From: Deferribacteraceae bacterium
GTDB lineage: Bacteria > Chrysiogenota > Deferribacteres > Deferribacterales > JAISNW01
Assembly (NCBI GenBank): GCA_031256375.1
Contig: JAIRQX010000003.1
Span: 1 to 44,765, forward strand
Direction: 5' to 3'
DNA: 44,765 bases
Shown: in pieces, positions 27,049 to 34,942 of the stretch
Layout of the letters: the number at the start of each line of letters is the position of its first letter
Numbering within the stretch: position 1 is the first letter of the stretch
Notes under the pieces: generated by a model
The model's input: only the letters and a program-made list of their open reading frames with translations
Database searches by the model: none
Told to the model about the DNA's origin: nothing
Program-made: the position numbers and the translations under genes

Positions 27049-27809
27049 CAAAAAAGACCATAAAATATGCGGGGATATTTACAGCTTTTTTTATAGCGGC
27101 TCTTTTGGCGTTATTTCCGTATTCGTCAGTTGCGGATAGCGCTCTTATGAAATTGATTACAGAAAACAAACTGCCTGTATCTTACACAAAAGTAAAGAGC
27201 GGTTTATTCCGTACCAATATCACGGGAGTAACGTTAAACAATATCACTATCGGGGATCAGATAATTGACAAGATTAATTTGGGCAATATTAAGCTCTCTT
27301 ACACCCCCTTTTCGTTATTAACCCACAGTGTCAAAGCATTTATTAACTCTGATTACGGTACGGCAAATATAAAATACAGTAAAAATAATGTTATCGCCGA
27401 TACCGCGCTGAATATTTCAAGGTTAGCCGGCACATTAAAATTTCAGGCTGCCGGAGAGCTGAAAATTACCATCAAATACAATTCAAAAGACCTCAAAGGC
27501 GTTTTAAATCTGAATTCAAGTTCATTTACACTCTCTTTACCCGTTTTGGGTCCCGTAAAAGGTGACAGCCTGACGGCAGAATGCACAATTACAGGAAATA
27601 TTCTGATGATTACATCGTTAAAAATAGCCGGCGACAATCTGACGGTGGAAAATGCCGATGGTCAGATAGAATTAAATAGAGAAAATATTAAGCGTTCAAC
27701 GCTTAATATTACAGGAAAAGCGCGCGTTATGGGGCTGACAAGTGACTTTGGCATCAGGGGGGCAATCAATTCTCCGCAGTTTTCCACACAAATACAGGGT
27801 ATGGAGTAA
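27045..27809 (+). CDS. gspN: Type II secretion protein GspN-like
   Basis: A 254-residue protein with an N-terminal membrane anchor (AGIFTAFFIAALLALFPYSS) and a periplasmic beta-rich domain with repeated SLPVLGPVKGDSL-type strands, resembling GspN/AsmA-like proteins. ATG 27045 overlaps the gspM stop as ATGA, which decides the start over the upstream ATG 27021. It ends the pseudopilin cluster; gspC, D, E and F are not in the window. Confidence 0.75.
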   Translation: MTKKTIKYAGIFTAFFIAALLALFPYSSVADSALMKLITENKLPVSYTKVKSGLFRTNITGVTLNNITIGDQIIDKINLGNIKLSYTPFSLLTHSVKAFINSDYGTANIKYSKNNVIADTALNISRLAGTLKFQAAGELKITIKYNSKDLKGVLNLNSSSFTLSLPVLGPVKGDSLTAECTITGNILMITSLKIAGDNLTVENADGQIELNRENIKRSTLNITGKARVMGLTSDFGIRGAINSPQFSTQIQGME

Positions 27810-27911
27810 AATATTACGTTTATAAAAAAGTAATTATTAACAGTACTTGCGTTGATAAAAAAAAGATGTTACTTTAACAATATTATTTACTATTAAGGAG
27901 ATCATAAGGTT

Positions 27912-28808
27912 ATGGCATTAAATCACAATATTCTTCTTGAAGCGGGTACAAATGAATTTGAGATTGTAGAATTTGTAATCCGTTCCTCCGATAGACCATA
28001 CCACTTTTGCATAAATGTTGCAAAAGTGCGTGAAGTTATAAGGTTTCCTGAGGTAGTGCATGTTCCTGATGCGCACAAGTCAATTATCGGAACAGCAAAT
28101 ATCAGGCAAAATCTTGTACCTATTATAGACCTTGGTTACTGGCTCGGGTTACGGGAGACTTCCCACCGGGATGACAGCAAAGTGATAGTAACCTATTTTA
28201 ATCACATGAACAACGGTTTTATGGTGGATGAAGTGGTCCGCATACATAGGATCACTTGGGCGGAGATAAGGGATTACTCTTCTATCACTGATTTTCATAT
28301 GATAGAATCTGTCCTCGGGGTTATAAATATTCAGGAGCGTATGATACAGCTTCTTGATTTTGAGAGTATAATATCTGAGATTAATCCCGGCAGCAATTTT
28401 AAAAATTCTGAAATTGATATGACTTTAGCGGATAAACGCAAAAATTTTGACGTATATCTGGCGGAAGACTCGCCTGTTATACGGCGTCTTTTGGTACAAC
28501 ATTTTACAAAAGCCGGATATAGAGTTAGAGCCTTTGAGAACGGCGCCGGTCTTATTAAGGAAATTGATAAAAAAGTGCCTGACGTAGTCATAACAGACTT
28601 GGAAATGCCTGCCATAAGCGGAGATTATGTAGTAAAGAAACTGAGAGAATCTTTTTCAATATCAACTCTGCCGATAGTCGTTTTCTCATCTATGGCAAGT
28701 GAAGAGAACGAGCGTAAACTTGTAGGGCTGGGAGCTAACAGATTTATAGGAAAACCGGATATTTCCATGTTAGTAACCATTATAGACGGTTATTTGCTAA
28801 AGAGGTAA
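27912..28808 (+). CDS. cheV: Chemotaxis coupling protein CheV
   Basis: A 298-residue protein with an N-terminal CheW-like domain (about 15-160; NVAKVREVIRFPEVVHVP, IIGTANIRQNLVPIIDLGYWLG) and a C-terminal receiver domain with acceptor Asp229 in VVITDLEMPAISG and the lysine in FIGKPD. CheV links chemoreceptors to CheA and tunes adaptation. It has an AAGGAG site upstream. No other chemotaxis genes lie nearby. The 102-bp gap before it suggests its own promoter. Confidence 0.94.
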   Translation: MALNHNILLEAGTNEFEIVEFVIRSSDRPYHFCINVAKVREVIRFPEVVHVPDAHKSIIGTANIRQNLVPIIDLGYWLGLRETSHRDDSKVIVTYFNHMNNGFMVDEVVRIHRITWAEIRDYSSITDFHMIESVLGVINIQERMIQLLDFESIISEINPGSNFKNSEIDMTLADKRKNFDVYLAEDSPVIRRLLVQHFTKAGYRVRAFENGAGLIKEIDKKVPDVVITDLEMPAISGDYVVKKLRESFSISTLPIVVFSSMASEENERKLVGLGANRFIGKPDISMLVTIIDGYLLKR

Positions 28809-28810
28809 AT

Positions 28811-29551
28811 ATGAAAAAAATAGTTTTATCGTTTGCTGTGTTTTATCTGTTTTCAGCCTGTGCAGCAAGTCAGACAATCACAGATGATGCGCTGGTTTCC
28901 CACATTGCAAATGAACTTTCAATAGCTCAGGCTTCAATGGCGTCTTTGCAGTCAGATTTGGATGCTCTTACTCTGAAAAACGAGTCAATGAATGCCGAAC
29001 TCCTGCAAAACACAGAAACAATCTCTGAATTACAGGCAAATGTATCATATCTTATAAATGAGTTTACGATAGTTAAAAAACCCAAGCAAACATCAGCATC
29101 ACAGTCAACGTCATCATCGGGCGCCGACGCTTCATCTGACAAAACTACAAGAATCGTTATAATTGAAGATTCGCAGGCTATGAAGGACAGTCTTTACTCA
29201 TATGCTTTACAGCTTTATCAGGATGGAAAGCACAATGAAAGCATTGAGAAGTTTCAGGAATTTCTTTCACAGATGCCTAATGACGCCCTTTCAAATAATG
29301 CCCAATATTGGATAGGTGAAAACTACTACAGTATGCGCGATTTTCAAAAAGCGCTGACCGCTTTTCAGGCAGTACAGACAAAATACCCAAAAAGTAAAAA
29401 AGTACCGGACGCTATACTGAAAGCGGGGTTTACTTATTATGAATTACGCAATGTAGCTAAAGCCAAGGAATCGTTAAACAGCGTTATCAAAAACTATCCG
29501 GAAAGCAGTGCAGCAAAACTTGCCAAACAAACTTTGGCTAAATGGAAATAG
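28811..29551 (+). CDS. cpoB: CpoB/YbgF-like cell-division coordinator with TPRs
   Basis: Secreted 246-residue protein. Signal peptide ending FSACAAS (a loose lipobox, so it may be lipid-anchored), a coiled coil at about 35-80, a Ser-rich linker, then three TPR-like repeats (SYALQLYQDGKHNESIEKFQ..., NAQYWIGENYYSMRDFQKALTAF..., ILKAGFTYYELRNVAKAKESL). This is the CpoB/YbgF layout, a Tol-Pal partner that coordinates peptidoglycan synthesis with outer-membrane constriction. tolA, tolB and pal are not adjacent. It starts 2 bp after cheV. Confidence 0.82.
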   Translation: MKKIVLSFAVFYLFSACAASQTITDDALVSHIANELSIAQASMASLQSDLDALTLKNESMNAELLQNTETISELQANVSYLINEFTIVKKPKQTSASQSTSSSGADASSDKTTRIVIIEDSQAMKDSLYSYALQLYQDGKHNESIEKFQEFLSQMPNDALSNNAQYWIGENYYSMRDFQKALTAFQAVQTKYPKSKKVPDAILKAGFTYYELRNVAKAKESLNSVIKNYPESSAAKLAKQTLAKWK

Positions 29552-30732
29552 CCTGTATTACCGGTAAACAATTTTTTCATTTTATAGCGGTTCAACTTGT
29601 CAATGCGAGGAACGCAGTGACGAAGCGATCCATTGGGAGCGTTTCCCCGCATGGATTGCCGCGCTTCATAAAAAACTACTATATAAAAAATTTTGAATTA
29701 TTCCTCCGGAAAAAACAGTTTTTGGGGAGGGATATTCTTTTAATCTGTTTTATATTTATATTGTGTTGCCCGGCTGCATTCTCTTGGACAGAGGAGGAGG
29801 TCTGGCCGGATATGCCCCATCCCGCGCCTGAATATATCTCATTTACAGCCGGCGGCGGCTATTCATACCGTATACCTTCAGGATACAACGGGTTAAAGAA
29901 TATTAACACGGGTGTTTTTGTTATAGATGCGGAACTTTACGCATCAAGGAATGTGCCGTTATTTTCAAAACTTAAGTGGCAAAGCGCCGCAAAGTTTAAT
30001 TTATATGAAGAAACGGCAACTGCCGGCAGCCAACCCCCTTCTGAGTATTCAGGATTTATAGAACTCCGTATGCCTTTCACAACATTCTTCCTGTCACGAA
30101 ACACATCTTGGTTTGTACAGTATAAAAAACGGAGCGATACATTCAGCGGGAAGTTTTCCTCAGATACGTACTATAAAAACGGAGTGATTTTTCAGCCGGG
30201 TGATAATGTAACTTTGAATAAACAACTTCAAAAGATTGCCGTTGCCATTGATACGCCAATTACCGGCGAAGATTCCCCTGATTCTTATTCACGTTTCGGA
30301 ATTTATTATGCTCAGAATATCCGTTCACGCAGCGCAAAACGCCTGGGCAACACGAATACTGGCGGATGGCTGCTGACAGTTCTTGAACAGCACGGCGGTT
30401 TATTTTATGACATAAATAAACCCGTGTTTACGCCGGGATTATCTTTATCTTTTTCCCTTGACGCAGGCTTAGGGCAACAGGAGATACTGCCGAACGTCTA
30501 TGAAATAACCAGTTCAGAGTTTAAAGCCTCAAAAACGCTTTTTTATACGGATTTTAACGCCGGCATTGCCTATAGGATATCAATTACAAAATGGCTTGGG
30601 GTTAAAACTTATATTGAATACGGTTATAGTGACATAGCTCTGATGAGCAGCATATCGGACAGCTCTTCAACATTAAACAATAATGGAGAACAATCCCTCC
30701 TCGGAGGATTATTATTTAGCTTCATCTTATAA
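29542..30732 (+). CDS. Predicted outer-membrane protein, uncertain start
   Basis: A protein of up to 396 residues. The convincing part begins with a secretion signal (ILLICFIFILCCPAAFSW, roughly residues 65-83) and continues as amphipathic beta strands ending SLLGGLLFSFIL, with a terminal hydrophobic residue, as in outer-membrane barrels. I do not recognise the family. The frame upstream of the signal reads through a dispersed palindromic repeat at about 29599-29667 and overlaps cpoB by 10 bp, so the true start is probably near 29720-29740. GGGGAGGG at 29724-29731 is a good ribosome binding site but only rare start codons follow it. Confidence 0.6.
   Translation: MEIACITGKQFFHFIAVQLVNARNAVTKRSIGSVSPHGLPRFIKNYYIKNFELFLRKKQFLGRDILLICFIFILCCPAAFSWTEEEVWPDMPHPAPEYISFTAGGGYSYRIPSGYNGLKNINTGVFVIDAELYASRNVPLFSKLKWQSAAKFNLYEETATAGSQPPSEYSGFIELRMPFTTFFLSRNTSWFVQYKKRSDTFSGKFSSDTYYKNGVIFQPGDNVTLNKQLQKIAVAIDTPITGEDSPDSYSRFGIYYAQNIRSRSAKRLGNTNTGGWLLTVLEQHGGLFYDINKPVFTPGLSLSFSLDAGLGQQEILPNVYEITSSEFKASKTLFYTDFNAGIAYRISITKWLGVKTYIEYGYSDIALMSSISDSSSTLNNNGEQSLLGGLLFSFIL
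29599..29667. repeat. Dispersed palindromic repeat of the TCATTGCGAGGAACG type
   Basis: Begins TCAATGCGAGGAACGCAGTG and continues into an imperfect palindrome: GAAGC (29622-29626) pairs with GCTTC (29663-29667), ATCCAT (29628-29633) with ATGGAT (29651-29656), GGGA (29635-29638) with TCCC (29644-29647). I recall closely similar intergenic sequences scattered in many bacterial genomes. It sits just after cpoB and inside the apparent N-terminus of the next frame. Confidence 0.7.
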
Positions 30733-31072
30733 TGTGGAAAAGATGTGGATAAAAAAACGCGCGTTAAGATTTGCTCCATAAACATTTTGTGCTGATTTTT
30801 CCGAAAAACCTTTACTATACTAACTTTTCATTTGCACTACTATAATGAGAGAAAATTTTGTCAAGTTTTTTTTTATTCACCATTTATGTGGAAAAGGGTT
30901 TGGAAAAATCTCTAACTCTTTGTTGAACATATAATACCCTGATTGTCTGTTTTTTAATCAGTAAGGAGGGGTGAAAATTTTTTTAACCGCTATTTTTTAC
31001 AATAATCTTTCTTGCCAAATTGTCACTGTTGCTGTAATTCAAATAGCGTGAATTTTACGAAAGGATAATAAG
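30733..31072. other. Intergenic region with DnaA-box-like sites and pst promoter
   Basis: No gene is visible in these 340 bp. TGTGGATAA at 30744-30752 is a perfect DnaA box on the minus strand (TTATCCACA); TGTGGAAAA occurs at 30733-30741 and 30887-30895. The stretch is AT-rich with several T runs. A putative promoter for pstS lies near the right end. An origin is possible but three sites are few and no dnaA, dnaN or gidA gene is near. Confidence 0.45.
31012..31040 (+). promoter_or_regulatory. pstS: Candidate promoter for pstSCAB
   Basis: TTGCCA (31012-31017), 17-bp spacer, TAATTC (31035-31040), then a short leader with AAAGGA before ATG 31073. TTGTCAC and CTGTAAT occur inside the spacer but are 12 bp apart, one more than the PHO-box period, so I do not call a PhoB site. 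Confidence 0.4.
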
Positions 31073-31915
31073 ATGAAAAAGGGTTTGTTTATATTCATTT
31101 TTTTGTTATTTGCCTCATTTATTTTTGCAGCGGATAATTCTGAATTTACCGGATCTAGTTTATCCGATTTCAACAGTCTTTCGGGCGTTATCGATATCGC
31201 CGGGGGTACCGCTCATATCCCTGTTATGAATGCAGCCGCCCAGAAAATAATGCGGCATAACGGCAGGATTAAAATTACGGTTGCCGGAGGAGGTTCCGGC
31301 GCAGGGGTTAAACAGGTGGGAGAAGGGCTTGTTAATATCGGTAACACTGGACGCGCTTTAAAAGAGAGCGAAATTGCCCAATATGGACTTAAAACATATC
31401 CGTTTGCCATAGACGGCGTTGCGGTGGTTGTTCACCCGGCAAACAGCGTAAGTAGCCTTACAAGTACACAGGTTCAGAATATTTTTGCCGGTAAAACAGT
31501 TAATTGGAAGGAATTGGGCGGTAAAGACGCTGCAATTAATCTCTATACGCGTGAAGAAGGCTCCGGCACCCGCGAAGTTTTTGCCGATATCTTGCTGAAA
31601 GAGGTAGTTATCTCGCAAAAAGCTGTAATTATAAACTCTAACGGCGCAATGAAGACTGCCGTTGCAGGAGACCTTAACGGAATCGGATATGTGGGGATAG
31701 GTTTTACAGATAAAAGTGTAAAAGGCGTTGTTCTGGACGGTATCCCCCCTACTCAGAAAAACGCTTCCACAGGAGTTTATAAGGTAACCCGGCTTTTATA
31801 TATGAACACCAGAGGGGAACCTGACAAACTCACCGGAACTTTTATCAGATATATTACCGGCAGCGCCGATGGCAGGAAGTTTATAGAAGATGCCGGTTAT
31901 ATACCGATTAAATGA
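31073..31915 (+). CDS. pstS: Phosphate-binding periplasmic protein PstS
   Basis: A 280-residue substrate-binding protein with signal peptide MKKGLFIFIFLLFASFIFA. The phosphate-site pattern is visible: GGTAHIP (usual G-S-T), GGGSGAGVKQV, GNTGRALKESE and TREEGSGTREVF. It delivers phosphate to the PstCAB importer. Its TGA overlaps pstC as ATGA. It is shorter than many PstS proteins but similar to the phosphate-binding type found next to pstCAB. Confidence 0.93.
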   Translation: MKKGLFIFIFLLFASFIFAADNSEFTGSSLSDFNSLSGVIDIAGGTAHIPVMNAAAQKIMRHNGRIKITVAGGGSGAGVKQVGEGLVNIGNTGRALKESEIAQYGLKTYPFAIDGVAVVVHPANSVSSLTSTQVQNIFAGKTVNWKELGGKDAAINLYTREEGSGTREVFADILLKEVVISQKAVIINSNGAMKTAVAGDLNGIGYVGIGFTDKSVKGVVLDGIPPTQKNASTGVYKVTRLLYMNTRGEPDKLTGTFIRYITGSADGRKFIEDAGYIPIK

Positions 31916-32760
31916 GAAAACATTTTCCGGCGGCGGCTGTATATCTTTTTACTTCCTTAGGGTTTTTAAGTATAGCGGCGCTTTTTGCCGTAATTATAAG
32001 CGGTTTTTTTTATAGTATTTCAAAAATAGGTTTGGGCGCGGCTATTTCATCCTTTACATTTGAATGGATACCGGAGGGAGGGAAATACGGGATATTGCCG
32101 ATGATCGCCGGCACATCGCTCATAGCTTTAATTGCCGTATTATTTGCTGTTCCCTTATCTTTTGGGATAGTAACATCTGTATGGATATATAATAACGCAT
32201 TCAGCGCTTTTCTGCGGGGGCTTTTACGTTTTATGTCCGGCATACCCACTGTAGTGTATGCTTTTTGCGGAATTATTGTCATAATTCCGATATTCAGAAG
32301 CGTGTCCGGCGGAAGCGGTTATAATATAATCACCGTCTCAGCGGCGCTTTGTTTTCTTATACTGCCTACGATGACATTAACAGCGGACTCAGCTCTGCAT
32401 TCATTCATTAACAGTCCGGAAAACCCGGTTCTGACCGCTGATTCTCTGGGTATAAAAAGGGAGAAGAGTTTTATATATATGGTGATGTACGCACAAAAAA
32501 AGTTGCTTTTTACAGGAGCGCTTTTAGCTTTCGGCAGGGCGGCGGGCGATACCCTTATCGTTTTGATGCTTTCAGGAAACGCGCCGGTAATGCCCGGAGG
32601 TCTTTTTTCATCAGTCAGGACACTTTCCGGGCATATAAGCCTGCTTACCGCCGCAGAAATTACGCCTCAGGCGGAATTTACACTTTTTCTGTCCGGTTTT
32701 TTACTTTTTATACTTGCGCTTTTTTTGAATTTTATTGTACGCACACTGAGAGGAAGATGA
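31912..32760 (+). CDS. pstC: Phosphate ABC transporter permease PstC
   Basis: A 282-residue permease with six predicted membrane helices. FAVPLSFGIVTSVWIY, GIPTVVYAFCGIIV and GRAAGDTLIVLMLSGNA (EAA-like cytoplasmic loop) match PstC. It pairs with PstA to form the inner-membrane channel. It starts with ATG in ATGA overlap with pstS and ends in the same type of overlap with pstA. Confidence 0.93.
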   Translation: MRKHFPAAAVYLFTSLGFLSIAALFAVIISGFFYSISKIGLGAAISSFTFEWIPEGGKYGILPMIAGTSLIALIAVLFAVPLSFGIVTSVWIYNNAFSAFLRGLLRFMSGIPTVVYAFCGIIVIIPIFRSVSGGSGYNIITVSAALCFLILPTMTLTADSALHSFINSPENPVLTADSLGIKREKSFIYMVMYAQKKLLFTGALLAFGRAAGDTLIVLMLSGNAPVMPGGLFSSVRTLSGHISLLTAAEITPQAEFTLFLSGFLLFILALFLNFIVRTLRGR

Positions 32761-33605
32761 TTAAATATTGGAGTCTTGTTTCAAGCATAGCTGTGACCGG
32801 CGCGGTAGTCATGCTTGTAATCTTTTTGGGTGTAAATGCCATTTCAGGTATGTCCGCCGCTCTTTTTTTCGGCGATGTAAAGCTATTTGACGCTGTTTTA
32901 GGTAGAGCGTTGGTTTGGGACGGGTTATGGACACCGCTTTTGGGTACATTGCGGCTGCTTTTTTTAACCGGGCTTTTTGCTGTGCCGGTAGGGTTATCTA
33001 TTGGAATATACGCTTCAGAGTACGCAAGAGGAATTAGGCGGCGCCTGATTGTGATTGTTCTTGAATCACTTGCGGGGCTGCCGTCAATAATAGTAGGGCT
33101 TTCCGGTTTTGTGCTAATTCTTTTTTTGCGCAGATATTTTTTCCCTGCTAACACATGTATGTTTTTAGCTGCTTTTTGCCTTGCGATACTGGTATTACCT
33201 GTAATATCGCTCAACACATATACGGCGCTGAAAGGAATTCCGGAGAATGTCAGGCTGACGGCGGCTTCTGTAGGACTTGGAAGAGAGACCGGCATATTCA
33301 TGGTTTTTATTCCTTCTGCAGCGGAGGGTATTTTCAGCGGGCTTTTGCTGGCTGCGGGAAGATGCGCGGAAGACACCGCCGTGATCCTTATGACCGGAGC
33401 TGTTGCGGGCGCGGGGAATATAACGGGGATATTTGATAAATTTGAGGCGCTGCCCTTTTTTATATACTACACAAGCGCTAATTACCGGGATGAAACGCAG
33501 TCGGCGCAGATTTTTACCGCCGCTTTTCTTTTACTTGTTATAACTTTGGCATTGCTTACTTCAGCAAGCGTATTAAAAAACAGGAGCCGCAGGTGGATGC
33601 GGTAA
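32757..33605 (+). CDS. pstA: Phosphate ABC transporter permease PstA
   Basis: A 282-residue permease, six helices. FAVPVGLSIGIYASEYARG, GLPSIIVGLSGFVLIL, GIPENVRLTAASVGLGRETGIF and AAGRCAEDTAVILMTGA are typical of PstA. Start overlaps pstC (ATGA); its end overlaps the pstB start by 13 bp. Confidence 0.93.
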   Translation: MIKYWSLVSSIAVTGAVVMLVIFLGVNAISGMSAALFFGDVKLFDAVLGRALVWDGLWTPLLGTLRLLFLTGLFAVPVGLSIGIYASEYARGIRRRLIVIVLESLAGLPSIIVGLSGFVLILFLRRYFFPANTCMFLAAFCLAILVLPVISLNTYTALKGIPENVRLTAASVGLGRETGIFMVFIPSAAEGIFSGLLLAAGRCAEDTAVILMTGAVAGAGNITGIFDKFEALPFFIYYTSANYRDETQSAQIFTAAFLLLVITLALLTSASVLKNRSRRWMR

Positions 33606-34276
33606 ATATAAAAAACCTTTCGGTGTCGTTTGACGGGAAGGAGGTTCTGAGTATATCGGAGCTTGATATAAAGGCTTGCGCTGTCACCGTGATAACAGGG
33701 ATTTCCGGAAGCGGTAAAAGCACCCTTTTACGCTCTATAAACAGACTTAATGAATGTTTCAAAAACTGCCGCACATCAGGGGATATTACTGTCACTTTGG
33801 CAAATAAACCGCGCTCTGTGTACGCTTATCCCCCTGAATATCTGCGCCAGAAGGTGGGTATGGTTTTTCAGCGCCCGAATGTACTGCCTGTCAGTATTGA
33901 AAAAAATTTTCTGATACCTTTGGTTCACGGCGCTGATCTTTCACATAAAAATGCTGTGCGGGTTATGGAAGAGAAGTTAAAAACCGTGGGGCTTTGGGAT
34001 GAAGTTAAAGACAGACTAAATGTTTTAGCAAACGCGCTTTCCGGCGGACAGCAGCAACGATTGTGCATTGCCAGGGCGCTTTCACTTGATCCGGAAATAC
34101 TTTTGCTTGACGAACCTACATCATCTCTTGACAAAAGGTCAGAAGAGTTCGTAGAAGAGTATATCTTGGCAATCAGCAGTACAGTAACAGTTATTGCCGT
34201 TACTCACAACGCGGTACAGGCGCAAAAACTCGGCGCCGGATTTGCAGATATGGATATGATAAATAAATTGTTTTAA
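33593..34276 (+). CDS. pstB: Phosphate ABC transporter ATPase PstB
   Basis: A 227-residue ATPase. Walker A GISGSGKSTLL, Q-loop VGMVFQRPNVLPVSI, signature LSGGQQQRL, Walker B EILLLDEPTSSLD and the switch histidine in AVTHN. Shorter than typical PstB (about 250) but complete. The GTG at 33593 is supported by GGAG just upstream and overlap with pstA. No phoU follows, although phoU commonly ends pst operons. Confidence 0.92.
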   Translation: MDAVNIKNLSVSFDGKEVLSISELDIKACAVTVITGISGSGKSTLLRSINRLNECFKNCRTSGDITVTLANKPRSVYAYPPEYLRQKVGMVFQRPNVLPVSIEKNFLIPLVHGADLSHKNAVRVMEEKLKTVGLWDEVKDRLNVLANALSGGQQQRLCIARALSLDPEILLLDEPTSSLDKRSEEFVEEYILAISSTVTVIAVTHNAVQAQKLGAGFADMDMINKLF

Positions 34277-34344
34277 TAACGCTTGCTTTTGCCTGAAAGA
34301 GTGTGTATAGATTATATGGCGTTGGTTCCTTTCACTTCCACGAA

Positions 34345-34370
34345 GTCTAGTCTGTCTGGTCTGTCTGGTC
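34345..34370. repeat. Short tandem GTCTGTCTG repeat
   Basis: The unit GTCTGTCTG is repeated about two and a half times, preceded by GTCTA. It lies between pstB and the RRM gene. No gene or terminator is evident in this 128-bp gap. Confidence 0.6.
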
Positions 34371-34404
34371 AATGCTAATGTTAATTGCAGGAGTTGCTTA
34401 TAGT

Positions 34405-34683
34405 ATGAAGAGGTTATTTGTAGGAAATCTTCCGTTTACCACAACGGATGACGACTTGCAGAAGTTGTTTGCAAGTTTTGGTGATGTCAATTCGGCCCGA
34501 GTAATTATTGACAAACAGACCGGACGCTCACGCGGCTTTGGTTTTGTTGAGATGAAAGCGGAGTTAGCTTCCCGCGCTATGTCTGAACTGAATGACAGTG
34601 ACTACGGCGGCAGAAAAATCCGCGTGAGTGAAGCTCATGAAAGAGAGCAGCGGGAACGTTCTTTTTCCGCACGCGGTAATTAA
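34405..34683 (+). CDS. Small RRM RNA-binding protein
   Basis: A 92-residue protein made of one RNA-recognition motif: RNP2 LFVGNL near the N-terminus and RNP1 RGFGFVEM around residue 45, ending in a short charged Arg/Ser tail. Single-RRM proteins of this type occur in cyanobacteria and other bacteria and are linked to cold or translation control, though roles are poorly known. ATG 34405 (MKRLFVGNLP) follows AGGAG at 34389-34393. It is directly upstream of the structured region before cas6, so it might act on that RNA; this is only an inference. Confidence 0.92.
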   Translation: MKRLFVGNLPFTTTDDDLQKLFASFGDVNSARVIIDKQTGRSRGFGFVEMKAELASRAMSELNDSDYGGRKIRVSEAHEREQRERSFSARGN

Positions 34684-34687
34684 GCTG

Positions 34688-34854
34688 CGGAAATGTTATA
34701 GTTCCGTATAACAACAAACTGAGGGAACGGGGTTATAAATACCTTTCTTAAAACAGATTGTCCTGTATTTTTTTACCTCAGTTTAGTGTAAAACTCCGGT
34801 AATCAGAGATCTTTCGGGGAGCATGACAGACGGTTCCCCGGAGGGTTACTCCGG
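34688..34854 (+). ncRNA. Candidate structured RNA with competing hairpins
   Basis: Several inverted repeats exclude one another. CGGAA (34688-34692)/TTCCG (34702-34706) competes with GTTATA (34695-34700)/TATAAC (34707-34712). AAACTGAGG (34716-34724) pairs with CCTCAGTTT (34776-34784). CTCCGG occurs twice (34794-34799 and 34849-34854), and either copy can pair with CCGGAG (34838-34843), which also overlaps the GGGGA/TCCCC stem (34816-34839). Such alternatives are typical of riboswitches or attenuators. It could be the rbp 3' region, a free small RNA or a cas leader. I match it to no known family. Confidence 0.4.
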
Positions 34855-34942
34855 TTACAGCTTTCTATATAGCTAATTTAATCCTACAAATATTTTTTTT
34901 ATATTTGATGTTATTTTTAAAAAATAATTTGAGGAATCTTTT

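Noticed and set aside
27810-27911. Sigma-28-like promoter upstream of cheV
   Set aside because: GTTGATAA resembles a -10, but no -35 is found at the proper distance in this AT-rich stretch.
31020-31040. PHO box upstream of pstS (TTGTCAC and CTGTAAT)
   Set aside because: The two half-sites are 12 bp apart, whereas the known direct-repeat period is 11, and the second copy is degenerate.
30733-31072. Replication origin
   Set aside because: Only one perfect DnaA box and two weaker ones, no AT-rich iteron set and none of the usual origin-linked genes; kept only as a low-interest observation.
34139-34372. Minus-strand open frame beginning MTRQTRQTR between pstB and the RRM gene
   Set aside because: Its start is the GTCTGTCTG tandem repeat and most of it is antisense to pstB; no family resemblance.
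34838-34866. Intrinsic terminator after the RRM gene (CCGGAG/CTCCGG hairpin)
   Set aside because: The stem is good but the sequence after it (TTACAGCTTTC) is not a proper U-run; I prefer to treat it as part of a structured RNA candidate.
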